Below are positions 45,656-54,383 of a stretch of DNA of 64,000 nt, one piece after another. Under the pieces are notes generated by a model. That model did not search any database. It saw only the letters and a list, made by a program, of their open reading frames with translations, and was not told the DNA's origin. Every line of letters begins with the position of its first letter. The first letter of the stretch is position 1. Made by a program: the position numbers and the translations under genes. The stretch is taken from contig NZ_NIJF01000067.1 of NCBI RefSeq assembly GCF_003316765.1, positions 1 through 64,000 on the forward strand, read 5' to 3'. Origin of the DNA: Bacillus sp. P14.5. GTDB taxonomy: Bacteria; Bacillota; Bacilli; Bacillales; Bacillaceae_B.

Positions 45656-45896
45656 ACTTCTCGTTCTCGATTTGTTTAATTATTTCATCAGCATCAGGAA
45701 AGATGCCGGATTCAAGTTTAGAATAAAGTCTCTTTCCATTAACGGTCACTTCAAAAGCACCGCCTGAGGAAGGAATCAATTTCATTTCTTCCAAGTCTGA
45801 ACGAAAATGGCTAAAAAGTTCTTCCGCGAACCTCGCGGCTTTAGGTGCGTAGTTTCACTGCATGCAAAACTCAACGGATACTGCAATTGTGTTCAT
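45654..45896 (-). CDS. SelW/SelT/SelH (Rdx) family selenoprotein with in-frame UGA (80 aa)
   Basis: Start ATG at 45896 with AAGGAGG ten bases upstream. The frame reads MNTIAVSVEFCMQ, then TGA at 45855-45857 (codon 14), then NYAPKAARFAEELFSHFR, LIPSSGGAFEVTVNGKRLYS and a TAA at 45654. The C-M-Q-U arrangement is the CxxU redox motif of the Rdx family, a thioredoxin-like fold, and the downstream SSGG-FEV-NG pattern is its conserved core. The UGA is followed 16 bases later by a strong hairpin with a GGU loop (a SECIS candidate), and selA lies nearby. Read as selenocysteine, the protein has the full family length; as a stop, only a 13-aa peptide is made. A point mutation from TGC or TGT is the alternative. 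Confidence 0.85.
45824..45838 (-). promoter_or_regulatory. Bacterial SECIS-like hairpin inside the SelW-like gene
   Basis: On the coding strand CCGCGA-GGT-TCGCGG forms a perfect 6-bp, GC-rich stem with a three-base GGU loop, starting 17 bases after the UGA. In known bacterial SECIS elements SelB recognises a G (often GGU) in an apical loop about 16-37 bases after the UGA; here the loop lies 23 bases after it. The element is translated as part of AKAARFAE. Confidence 0.78.
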
Positions 45897-46065
45897 TTGG
45901 CATTATCCTCCTTTATTATTCATCATATTATTAATTGTAATATACGATAAAATATAGTGCAAATGACGGTAAGGCTATTTGCAGCTGTTGTTCATTTGCC
46001 TGGTGCCCGATCATCCTATTGATCCGGATTTACCCTGCTTGAAAGCACATCAGAGTCGAGAGCCA

Positions 46066-48308
46066 CTAATACAAGGTTTCCTCATAAGCTTTATAAAATT
46101 TACTTGAAAATACTCTTGGCCTGTATGAAAAGTCCTCATAGTCCATATTTCCTGAATGAAAACTTCCAAACCACAAAACTTTCTTATCAAGCCCGATAAA
46201 AGGATGATAGAAATCCCTGGGGTCATATTTGAAGCTTGTCAATGGAATTTTCCCCTTTTGTTTACATAATATTATTATAGTTAAATAACTTTCTCTTCTT
46301 TTAAGGACTTCCCATATTTCTAAGGAAACATCCTCTGCCTTCTCAAAGGACAACACAACTACATCCTTCGCAGCAGCAATATCTTTTTTCAGCTTTTCAT
46401 TCTCTTTTACACCGTACCACCGCAGTCTTTTGGTATGTGTTTGAGAAAAAACAATGGCTGTATCTCTTTTGTATTGTTTACTTTTTTCCTCTAAGTGGTG
46501 GATCAGCTTCCTGATCGGCTTATCCTCGCGAACATTTTTTTTAATATATCCATCGTCTCCGAGTAAAATAAATTTCCCCTTTGCCCTGGTAACCGAAACA
46601 TTGATAAGCCTGCCGCTTTCCATTTTGGTAAGAAGGGTCCCCGCTTTTTCTTGAGGATAGCTGTCAGTCAGATCAACTATCATCAAGTCCTTCTCAGAAC
46701 CTTGAAATTTATGAATGGTGGATGCAAATATGTCTGCAGAAACCGAAAGATCTCGCTGGTTAAAAAAGATAGGAAGAACCCTGTTCATCCATCTGGCCTG
46801 TGCTCGGTAAGGCGTTGCATAACCAATGGAATCTATTGCTGATTTATTGGCAGACAGCATCAGCTGTATCGCTGCCAGGCTGTTCATAAGGTTCCAGCGG
46901 GAGCCTCTGTCTGTATGACACCAGGGCAGATGATCAGTCATAGACATCAATACCGCTGCCTGTTTTGCAAAAGGGGAACGCTTGGCAATATGTGCCCGCT
47001 GATTGAGCGTTTCAGGATGGTCACTGACTAAAGAATGGTAAAATTGTTTATTTGTGAAAGCGGAAATATCAGGATGCATCCTTCTTTGAATCGGCAAGAG
47101 CATTAATTGAGGATGCTCGAGTCTTCTTTCCACCCAATCGGTTATTCCTGACAGGTGGAAGATATCCTGCTTCAGCCATTTCTCCACCAAGCCATGTCTG
47201 GATACAGCGATAGGCGGAAGCTGCTTAAAATCTCCGCAAATGATAACCCGTGTGCCAAGCGTAGCTGCATAGGCAATTTGCGGTGCATAAGCCATGCTGG
47301 CCTCATCAATAATGATCAGATCAAAATGGTTACTATAGATTACTGGATCGGTAGCTGCCTTAGATAAAGTCGTGGCTACCACCTGTGCCTCCTCTACAAA
47401 AATACTTTCCTTTTTCTTAGCTTTTCTCTGACTTTTGCCAGTCCAACCTCAATTTTTGTAAGATTAGCCGAGTCTTTTGCTGTAAAACTCTGCGAAAGTC
47501 TCTTTTTTAGTGTGAACCTTTTCTTTTCAAACTTACGTTTCCTTTCCCCTGTAATACTATCATCCAATTCTGCAAGCTTTGCGGCACTAAGTTCTGGATG
47601 GGTGTGGACTTCTTCTTTTTCAGGATGCCCATATCGGATCACTTCTCCCCCTGTCCATTTGTCTTTTTCCTGCAGAAATTCACACATTTCTAGAGTTAAA
47701 ACATCGATTGCAGCATTGCTGTGGGACAGTAAAAGGATTTTTTTGCCATTAACATATTGATAAGCTGCTGCTCGTGCAAGATTGTAGGTTTTGCCTGTTC
47801 CCGGGGGTCCCCAAATATAGGTCACCGGATTGTACTTTGATCTTAATACCGCCTCGTGAACAGTACTTTGTGCTTTTCCCTTGGGGTGATAGGTTATCTC
47901 AGATGGGGTCATGACGTTTTGTATTGTCTTCAGCTTAAGTGGATCTTCTTCGATCTCTTCAAGCCTCTCAATTAATTTATTGAGAAGGTCCCAAGGTTCG
48001 TTATGCAAAACCCCTTTACCAATTTCATCTCCTAGATCGATATCCAGTTCTGCTATGACATCTGTTCCCTCACAGGACAGTATATTTCCTTCTGCCTTCT
48101 TACCGTTATATTCAAATATCACAGCTCCCCCGGGAAACAGCTTTGCGGGATAAGCCATAACGAGCCAGTATACAGCCCCTCCTTCGGTGAAAGCTAAATG
48201 CTGGCCCTTGAGAACGAAAATCCCTCTGCCTTCGTATTCTTTCAACTTCTGGATTTCTGCAATCAGCGCTGTTCTCCACTGCTGTATCATTCTTCTGGTT
48301 GAGTCCAT
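46066..48308 (-). CDS. SF1 (Upf1/Dna2-like) DNA/RNA helicase, interrupted by a one-base frameshift
   Basis: The N-terminal piece (48308-47394) has Walker A in YIWGPPGTGKTYNLARAAAY and motif Ia in KKILLLSHSNAAIDV. The second piece (47382-46066) has motif II as DLIIIDEASMAYAPQIAYA, motif III GDFKQLPPIAVS, motif IV-V parts (QRRMHPDISAF, STIHKFQGSEKDLMIVDL) and motif VI ISVTRAKGKFILLGD as NVSVTRAKGKF. This is the AAA_11/AAA_12 pair of Upf1/Dna2-type helicases. The frame breaks at a five-T run (47411-47415). One extra A restores KLRKKESIFVEEAQVVATTL and gives 747 residues. A C-terminal PLD-like region is possible (residues after about 620). Monocistronic; start after AGGAG. Confidence 0.85.
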
Positions 48309-48421
48309 AAATTTCTCCTAAATTGGTTAATTGTATGTTTAGCTCATATTTTCATTTTCTCTATTCTCTACTCTCAGCAGTATCGCAGACCAACTTATAG
48401 CTATACCCATTTTTCCTCCTG

Positions 48422-48447
48422 GTTTAACTTTGAGATGTTCTGTGTAT
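48422..48447 (+). promoter_or_regulatory. Sigma-B-type promoter
   Basis: GTTTAA (48422-48427), a 14-base spacer and GTGTAT (48442-48447) match the Bacillus sigma-B consensus GTTTAA-N12-15-GGGTAT at 11 of 12 positions. It lies about 45 bases upstream of the GlsB-like gene start, whose B. subtilis relatives belong to the general stress response. Confidence 0.65.
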
Positions 48448-48492
48448 ATTTTATCTAAGAAATATAAAAATATATCAAAGGAGGTAATAAGA

Positions 48493-48747
48493 ATGGGATT
48501 CATTTTGTATTTAATCGTAGGTGGAATAATCGGGTGGCTTGCAGGATTGATTCTCGGCAGAGATGTACCCGGCGGCATTATTGGTAACATCATCGCAGGT
48601 ATAATCGGGGCATGGCTTGGAGGTGCTCTCTTTGGAGACTTTGGTCCGGATCTTGCAGGTATCGCCATTATTCCTGCATTAATAGGTGCCATCATTCTAG
48701 TTTTCCTGTTGAGCCTGATTATGAAAAGCATGAGAAAAAAGAGTTAG
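48493..48747 (+). CDS. GlsB/YeaQ/YmgE family stress membrane protein (84 aa)
   Basis: Three glycine-rich helices: FILYLIVGGIIGWLAGLILG, GIIGNIIAGIIGAWLGGALF and IIPALIGAIILVFLLSLIM, with a basic end. This is the transglycosylase-associated (GlsB/YeaQ) family; YwzA is the Bacillus relative. The ATG at 48493 was chosen because CAAAGGAGG lies upstream; a longer ORF from 48430 lacks a site. A sigma-B-like promoter and a strong terminator bracket it. Confidence 0.88.
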   Translation: MGFILYLIVGGIIGWLAGLILGRDVPGGIIGNIIAGIIGAWLGGALFGDFGPDLAGIAIIPALIGAIILVFLLSLIMKSMRKKS

Positions 48748-48778
48748 TAAACAGGTCCTCAAGCACTTTTTAAAAAAG

Positions 48779-48817
48779 AAACAGGCTGCTATATAAATCA
48801 CTTGGCAGCCTGTTTTT
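48779..48817 (+). terminator. Terminator after the GlsB-like gene
   Basis: AACAGGCTGC/GCAGCCTGTT stem followed by TTTAAAA on the plus strand; on the minus strand TTTCTTTTTT follows. Confidence 0.82.
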
Positions 48818-48929
48818 AAAAAGCTGTTTTCTCCCGTATTGTTGCTCTTGGAATAATCCCAATATCCAGGTTCCCCTGAATACTAAGCTTTCTCTCTCTA
48901 GGAAGAGAAAGCAATTCTACCTCACAGCA

Positions 48930-49541
48930 TTACATTTCTTCTTTTTTGTACCTCTCAGCATAGTACAAAACATCCTCTACATATTGTTCGCTGTGATTGT
49001 ATGCAAAGACAGCTCTTTCTATATCTCCATCCGCGGCCCCATTACTGGCCAGATAATTTGCAGCACTATAGACAGCATCTTCAATATCCCAAGGGTCAGC
49101 TTTACCGTCCCCATTGGCATCTACCCCATATCCGCCATATTTAGCAATGATACCAGGATCCGTTAGATCTTCATCGGGTATATCTCCTTGGCCAAGACCC
49201 TCACAAGTGGGGTGTGACCAGCCGACAAAGGTACATGGCATAAACTGCAGATGTCCCTCTGCTCCTACAGGAGAAACCATTGTTTCCATTTGAGAGAACC
49301 TGGTTTCTACCCTATGATGGGCAGCCAGGAGGTTCCAGGGTACCCCGTACTTTTGTGAAGCATCTTTATAAATAGGAATATACTCTGAAGGTATTTCTTC
49401 CTTCGCCTCTTCTGATAATTCCTGAAATGTAAGAAAACCTCCATATACGATAAAATAAACAAGTAAAATTGCTGCGGGTATCATCAATATTTTCACCGGT
49501 GAATCTTTCTTCAAGCTTCGTTTCGGTCTCTTTTTCGCCAT
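48930..49541 (-). CDS. Membrane-anchored lysozyme-like (lytic transglycosylase) protein (203 aa)
   Basis: A basic N-terminus and one membrane helix (about residues 18-38) are followed by an extracytoplasmic lysozyme-like domain: YKDASQKYGVPWNLLAAHHR with a putative catalytic Glu in VETRFSQMETMVSP, GAEGHLQFMPCTFVGW, and a DANGDGKADPWDIEDAVYSA segment followed by RAVFAYNHSEQYV. This matches the PF13702-type lysozyme-like family, for example the N-terminal part of CwlT. It would cleave peptidoglycan at the outer face. A calcium-type DxNxDG loop is present. Monocistronic, ribosome binding site AAAGGACG. Confidence 0.85.
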   Translation of the reverse strand: MAKKRPKRSLKKDSPVKILMIPAAILLVYFIVYGGFLTFQELSEEAKEEIPSEYIPIYKDASQKYGVPWNLLAAHHRVETRFSQMETMVSPVGAEGHLQFMPCTFVGWSHPTCEGLGQGDIPDEDLTDPGIIAKYGGYGVDANGDGKADPWDIEDAVYSAANYLASNGAADGDIERAVFAYNHSEQYVEDVLYYAERYKKEEM

Positions 49542-49876
49542 CAGAATGCATCGTCCTTTTAATAAGTCTACATCTTATTCTAAGAAATATTGTATGCATT
49601 AGCAACATTTTACCTCTTTGAGAAAGCTGCCTTCCCCATTACTGGACGCTTGGAAAACTGAAATTCGCATTTAACTCATAATCTTCAGCATAGAATCACC
49701 ATTTTTGAAGGCTCCTTCTCATATAAATCGGACACTTAGATTATTCCCTGCAGGCAAAATAATAAGAAAATCTTAGAGATTGTTACCTCCTTACCGGCTA
49801 TGAGAAGCAGCAGGTCTTATCGGCAAATCGCAAATGAAAATATAAATATCCTATTATCTGTGTAAGAAACAAACAG

Positions 49877-49920
49877 AAAACAGCTCCAGAAGAATATACC
49901 TCCTGAAGCTGTTTCTCTTT
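49877..49920 (-). terminator. Terminator after the YjcZ-like gene
   Basis: AAACAGCTTCAG/CTGGAGCTGTTT on the minus strand, followed by TCTGTTTG. The tail is better on plus (TCTCTTTAT) than on minus, so direction is uncertain. The rest of 49542-50010 has no gene. Confidence 0.6.
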
Positions 49921-50010
49921 ATGTCCATGGCAATGTCGGGCTTAGGCAGAAAGCCGCCATGACTTGACAGCTCCCAGTAAAGCCGATTTAATTAGCTCTT
50001 TAAAAACAAG

Positions 50011-50130
50011 TTAGCTTACATAAGCTGCACCAACAATAATTAATAGAATGAACAGAACCACAATCAGCACAAAGCTTCCGCCATAGCCGTTTCCGCCGCC
50101 ATAGCCATATCCTCCGCCGTAACCGTACAT
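50011..50130 (-). CDS. YjcZ family sporulation protein (39 aa)
   Basis: [20 protein letters not shown] is followed by one hydrophobic helix ([19 protein letters not shown]). This Gly/Tyr-rich head with a single membrane tail is the YjcZ/SscA family made during sporulation in Bacillus. AAAGGAGGTGGTACTGT precedes the ATG. Too short for normal ORF calling but unmistakable in composition. Confidence 0.9.
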   Translation of the reverse strand: MYGYGGGYGYGGGNGYGGSFVLIVVLFILLIIVGAAYVS

Positions 50131-50213
50131 ACAGTACCACCTCCTTGTACAATGGTTAATATACTGTATGCCGCCCTTGGCTGATTGACTGTGAAAACGC
50201 CCTTAAATAATAA

Positions 50214-50241
50214 AAACAGGCCTCCAGTGAAGACCTGTTTT
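50214..50241 (-). terminator. Terminator after the BCCT gene
   Basis: AACAGG-stem (AACAGGTCTTCACTGGAGGCCTGTT on the minus strand, imperfect) followed by TTTTATTATTTA. Confidence 0.8.
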
Positions 50242-50245
50242 CTCT

Positions 50246-51763
50246 TTATCGAACTTTATTGCGCGGTTTTGGTTTAAGATACAATCCCAATTCTTTCTTT
50301 TCTTTTGAAAGCGCCCGATAAAGGGAAACCATCATCAGAATCATAATCATCGAGAAAGGAAATGCTGCGATAATCAAAGCATTCTGCAATGCTTGCAGCC
50401 CTCCGCTGTACATAAGAATCAATGCTACGGTCGACTGGGCAATTCCCCACGTCAGCTTTACCGTATTCGGCGGTGTTAATGAACCGTAGGTTGTCTGCAT
50501 CCCAAGGACAAAAGTCGCAGAATCAGCAGATGTAATAAAGAATGTGCTGACAAGAATAACGGCAATTATCGAGAGAACAGCAGATAACGGAACCTGATTA
50601 AACACGGCAAACAAAACTTCCTCCGTGGCATAAGCAGCCAAGTCCACAGCGCCTGATTGCTGTATATCAATCGCGGAAGTTCCGAAAACCGAGAACCAGA
50701 TCAAACTGACCAATGATGGCAGCATTAATACTCCAAACAGGAATTCACGAATGGTTCTTCCTCGTGAGACCCTTGCGATAAAGATCCCAACGAATGGAGA
50801 CCATGATATCCACCATGCCCAGTAGAATATAGTCCAACCATTAATCCATGTTTGGTGATCCTCATTCAGCGGTGCGATCCGGAAGGACATCCTGACTAAG
50901 TTTTGAACATAAGCGCCAAGTGTATCGGTGAATAAATTCAAGATGAGCAATGTCGGACCGACGATGAACATAATAACTAGTAAGGCCAGTGCGAGAATCA
51001 TATTGGTGTTACTCAAATATTTAATTCCTTTACTCAAACCAGACCAGGCAGAAATCATGAAAAGGACTGTTACAACAGCGATAATAACAAATTGCACAAA
51101 GAAGTTATTCGGAATGCCCAGCAGATAGGACAGCCCTCCATTAATCTGTGCAGCACCGAAACCTAGTGTCGTGGCAACACCCACAACCGTAGCGAATACT
51201 GCCAGTACATCAACCACGACACCCAGAGGACCTTTCATTAGATCACCGAACAAAGGTTTCAATGTGGCGGACACCAGTCCAGGCTCCCCTTTTCTAAATT
51301 GGAAGTAAGCCAGGGAAAGTGCTACCAGGGCATAAATCGCCCAAGCATGGACTCCCCAGTGGAAGAAGGTATGGCGCATTCCCTCTTTAACCGCTTCATT
51401 TGATCCTCCTTCTGCCAATGGAGGTGAAATAAAGTGAGAAAGCGGTTCAGCAGCTCCCCAGAAAACAAGCCCTATACCCATTCCCGCGCTGAAAAGCATA
51501 GCGAACCAGGTAGTTGTACTATATTCCGGTTTTTCATCCGGTTTCCCAAGACGAATTGTACCGATAGGACTGATAATAAGAAAGACACAAAAAATTACGA
51601 TCGTAGTGACGAGTATCAGATAGTACCAGCCAAAGTTCGTGCTGATGAAGGTTTGAACACGCCCTGTGAAATTCTCAAAGCTTTCAGGTAAAAAAGCCCC
51701 GAAAACCAGTGCAGCCAATACAATGGCCACTGTGATCCAAAATACACTTGATATTTTTTTCAT
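50246..51763 (-). CDS. BCCT family betaine/carnitine/choline transporter (505 aa)
   Basis: A twelve-helix osmoprotectant importer. Family marks: [20 protein letters not shown] near residue 85, [10 protein letters not shown], and the aromatic box region [20 protein letters not shown] near residue 320, followed by [18 protein letters not shown]. Ion- or proton-coupled. OpuD of B. subtilis is the best-known relative, but glycine betaine, carnitine, choline and ectoine importers all share these motifs. The ATG at 51763 was chosen from three consecutive ATGs because AAAGGGG lies seven bases upstream. With the ABC system at 22-25 kb it gives two osmoprotectant routes. Confidence 0.93.
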   Translation of the reverse strand: MKKISSVFWITVAIVLAALVFGAFLPESFENFTGRVQTFISTNFGWYYLILVTTIVIFCVFLIISPIGTIRLGKPDEKPEYSTTTWFAMLFSAGMGIGLVFWGAAEPLSHFISPPLAEGGSNEAVKEGMRHTFFHWGVHAWAIYALVALSLAYFQFRKGEPGLVSATLKPLFGDLMKGPLGVVVDVLAVFATVVGVATTLGFGAAQINGGLSYLLGIPNNFFVQFVIIAVVTVLFMISAWSGLSKGIKYLSNTNMILALALLVIMFIVGPTLLILNLFTDTLGAYVQNLVRMSFRIAPLNEDHQTWINGWTIFYWAWWISWSPFVGIFIARVSRGRTIREFLFGVLMLPSLVSLIWFSVFGTSAIDIQQSGAVDLAAYATEEVLFAVFNQVPLSAVLSIIAVILVSTFFITSADSATFVLGMQTTYGSLTPPNTVKLTWGIAQSTVALILMYSGGLQALQNALIIAAFPFSMIMILMMVSLYRALSKEKKELGLYLKPKPRNKVR

Positions 51764-52074
51764 CATCATTCCCCTTTCATATGTAATTGTCAGTTTCAGT
51801 TGTTCTCTTTACATGTATTAACCTAGCTTCCGCTCTTTAAAACAACATTCTAAACCTTAACAGATTGATACACCCTATTCAACCAATAAGCCTTTTTCAG
51901 ATATTTCCCTCAAAAAAGCTTCCTTTAAATTTATGAATGCAATGAGTATTTTCTCCTTTAAAATCAAATTGATACCTTAGAATATATACCTGGAGTTATT
52001 TCAATACATGAATGAATCTCATTGCACATACAAAAGCTAATAAAGATCAAAAAAGTATATAAGGAGGAAAAAAC

Positions 52075-52194
52075 ATGAGCAGACAAAACCAACCCTCTCA
52101 ACACCAAGCTGCAAAAGAATTGGCAGAAAGACAAATGAGCGACAGAAAAGAAATTCAGTCCATCAAAAACCCGAACTCAAAACCTGGACGTTAA
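52075..52194 (+). CDS. Small hydrophilic protein (39 aa)
   Basis: MSRQNQPSQHQAAKELAERQ, then MSDRKEIQSIKNPNSKPGR. Strong site AAGGAGGAAAAAAC before the ATG and a good terminator 58 bases after the stop, so it is a real transcription unit. No membrane segment; Gln/Asn/Lys-rich like minor spore proteins, and a CATACAA element about 40 bases upstream resembles a sigma-F/G -10, but the -35 is unclear. Family not recognised. Confidence 0.6.
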   Translation: MSRQNQPSQHQAAKELAERQMSDRKEIQSIKNPNSKPGR

Positions 52195-52251
52195 TACGCT
52201 AAAGCGTTAAAAGAGACAGTCCTTCCCGGCACGTTTACGTTTGATATAAAC

Positions 52252-52295
52252 AAGAAAACCACTCATCTTCTAAGATAAGTGGTTTTCTGTTCTTC
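52252..52295 (+). terminator. Terminator after the 39-aa protein gene
   Basis: AGAAAACCACT/AGTGGTTTTCT stem around ATCTTCTAAGAT, followed by GTTCTTCTTTT. Confidence 0.85.
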
Positions 52296-52481
52296 TTTTG
52301 AGCTGCTTTCGCATATCTTTCTGCTTGGGGAAAAAATTCCTGAGCCGGATTACTCCCCCGGTTACCCTTGCTAATAGGAGGAAACAGCTCTTATCTTTCT
52401 AGCTTCAAAAAATAACTGGTGAATTATAGCGTTAGCTTAAGAATTACAGAAAAAACAACAGAGTTTATGTTAGAACCCCTA

Positions 52482-53057
52482 TTATTCAATAACTTGTACT
52501 TTTATACTTTTCACACCATATTCCAGCGCTTCCTCACGTGAAGGTATGAAGATATCGATCCTGTTTCCTTTAATCGCACTTCCTGTATCTTCCGCAGTGG
52601 CGTACCCAAATCCTTCAACATACACTTTTGATCCTAACGGGATGACTGCCGGGTCAACAGCTATGACTTTTTCATCCGGATTAGCACGTAAATCAACACC
52701 TGTTTTGGTAATTCCAATGCATCCTTCACAATAGGCGGTATAGGCAGTAGCTTTAACATCTACTTCCTTGATAATATTTTTTTCATTCTTCTCTTGTGAT
52801 CCATCAGATTCTTCAGATTGTTTTGGACTTATTGCTTCTTTCCCTTTATGGATAAGCTGCTGCCTTGTTTCTACGGTTAAAACAGCTTCCTCATGTTTGG
52901 AAGCCAAATTCCATAACATATCTCCCTCGGTAATATTATGATAGCTTTCTACAGTAACGCCTGATTCAGATTCACTATTTTTTTCTGCCTGAACAGCTAT
53001 AGTATAAATTCCAAATACAAATAGAGTTAGTATTAATAGTAATAAATGCTTTTTCAA
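52482..53057 (-). CDS. 3D-domain secreted/wall protein (191 aa)
   Basis: Signal peptide (residues 1-24) then a single degenerate LysM-like segment (VESYHNITEGDMLWNLASKH), a polar linker and a C-terminal 3D domain: DVKATAYTAYCEGCIGITKT, AVDPAVIPLGSKVYVEGFGY and TAEDTGSAIKGNRIDIFIPS carry the three conserved Asp residues of the family. The 3D fold is shared with YocH/YorM and lytic transglycosylases (MltA-like). Start is TTG with GGGAGGAA five bases upstream. Paralogous to the gene at 54384, which keeps two LysM domains; the two flank a helicase-free 1.3-kb region with a VLRF1 remnant and a dispersed repeat. Confidence 0.88.
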   Translation of the reverse strand: MKKHLLLLILTLFVFGIYTIAVQAEKNSESESGVTVESYHNITEGDMLWNLASKHEEAVLTVETRQQLIHKGKEAISPKQSEESDGSQEKNEKNIIKEVDVKATAYTAYCEGCIGITKTGVDLRANPDEKVIAVDPAVIPLGSKVYVEGFGYATAEDTGSAIKGNRIDIFIPSREEALEYGVKSIKVQVIE

Positions 53058-53365
53058 GTTGATTCCTCCCTTAAGTCCGTAAAGACCAACAGAGGAAATA
53101 GTAACATAGACTCATCTCACAGCGGTGACAAAATAATGATGAAATCATTACATTTCATTACAACCTGTAAAGATTCAGGAAGATTTTCACTCACTGTCCA
53201 AAATGAAGAACCTTCTCACTTTTTTTCCACTACTATTCCTATTTATTTGGAAAAATGTTTATCGCTCTTCATTTACAAATAAATAGAAACTAACTGATAT
53301 CTAGAAATTCCCAGGTCTGCACCAATTTAATTATGAAAAAAACACTTCATAAGGAGAATACACAG

Positions 53366-53706
53366 ATGATATTCAGAAAAAGAATAAGTAAGTTGGAAAA
53401 AGAATGGCAAAGGCATGCAGGACCGCAGCCTGCCAATATCTACTTCGGTAGCAACGGAGGAAGTGCCACCCAGGATGACCACTTCCGGCAGAGGGTTGAA
53501 GCGAATCAAAAACGCTGTTTCAAAAGCTTTGGAAGCAAGCTGGATAAAGTGGCTGCTGATCGAAAATGGGATAAAATCTTAGTTCTTGGTGACAAAGGAA
53601 CTGACCATATGCTAAATGAAAATATGAGCAAAGAGGTAGACGGGGTTATCCAAAAAAACTTCTAAACGAAAAAGAAGAAAAAGTTCTGGAGGAAGTATTT
53701 TCATAA
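53366..53706 (+). pseudogene. Truncated VLRF1-type (Vms1/eRF1-like) release factor family fragment, frameshifted
   Basis: LEKEWQRHAGPQPANIYFGS, GGSATQDDHFRQRVEANQKR and KLDKVAADRKWDKILVLGDK resemble the middle and C-terminal part of the Bacillus VLRF1-family (eRF1-like, Vms1-type) proteins, which are usually two to three times longer. The N-terminal half is missing. The end is also split: at the seven-A run 53652-53658 one extra A changes IQKNF-stop into IQKKLLNEKEEKVLEEVFS-stop, the expected tail, ending at 53706. AAGGAG lies nine bases before the ATG at 53366, so a short product might be made. A remnant is the best reading. Confidence 0.62.
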
Positions 53707-53763
53707 TGAAGGCTTTGTTCGTAAACCTTTTTGAAATTTAACATGATACCGAAGAATTTAGTA

Positions 53764-53797
53764 AAAAGGAAAGGCGCTACGCCTTTCCTTTTTATTT
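53764..53797 (+). terminator. Terminator after the VLRF1 fragment
   Basis: AAGGAAAGGCG-CTA-CGCCTTTCCTT stem of 11 bp followed by TTTATTT. Confidence 0.88.
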
Positions 53798-53913
53798 AAA
53801 GAAACAATCTCAATAGGGAATCTCTCTTTCTAAAAGAATCTCTGAATTAAGCAGCATTAGTTACAGGAGGAACAATTCAAAATTACCTTTGGTTTGCTAT
53901 CCCCTGCAAAAAA

Positions 53914-54305
53914 CCTCTCTTACCGGCCACGGACTAAAAGAGCCACTGATTGATTTCATCAGCAATTTATCTCTAATGGAAAAAATTTAATAAATAAGGG
54001 GAGAAATTCCGCTTATTTTAAAAAGAGCACCAGAAACAGCTAATTTAGGCGGAGGTATTCCGCTTATTTGCTAAAAATATATTACAATTGGTCCATTTAT
54101 TTTAGCTGTGCTTAATCGGAAAATTTCCGCTTATATACCCCATATCGAATGCAATTTCGCAGCTTAGCCGGAAAAATTCCGCTAATTTTAGATTATCCAT
54201 GTGCTTCAAAGGTACCCCCACTGCTTGAAGTGGAAGAAGTTTTACGGAAATCTGTTTATCCCATTATGGAGGGAGTTCTTCTATTCCTCGCTATAAGCTC
54301 GCTGG
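53914..54305 (+). repeat. Dispersed repeat R3, copy B
   Basis: Shares ordered blocks with 25616-25937 in the same orientation, but is about 70 bases longer because an extra GGCGGAGGTATTCCGC unit is present. Contains four AGCGGAAATTCCGC-type palindromes (one per about 60-70 bases). No ORF. Confidence 0.75.
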
Positions 54306-54340
54306 AACCACCGGAATAACCAGGGTTTTCAAGACCATTA

Positions 54341-54374
54341 AAAAAGAAGCAAAGGCAGCAGCCTTTGCTTCTTA
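54341..54374 (-). terminator. Terminator after the LysM-3D protein gene
   Basis: AAGAAGCAAAGGC/GCCTTTGCTTCTT stem of 13 bp followed on the minus strand by TTTTAATGG. Confidence 0.9.
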
Positions 54375-54383
54375 CTTTATTGA

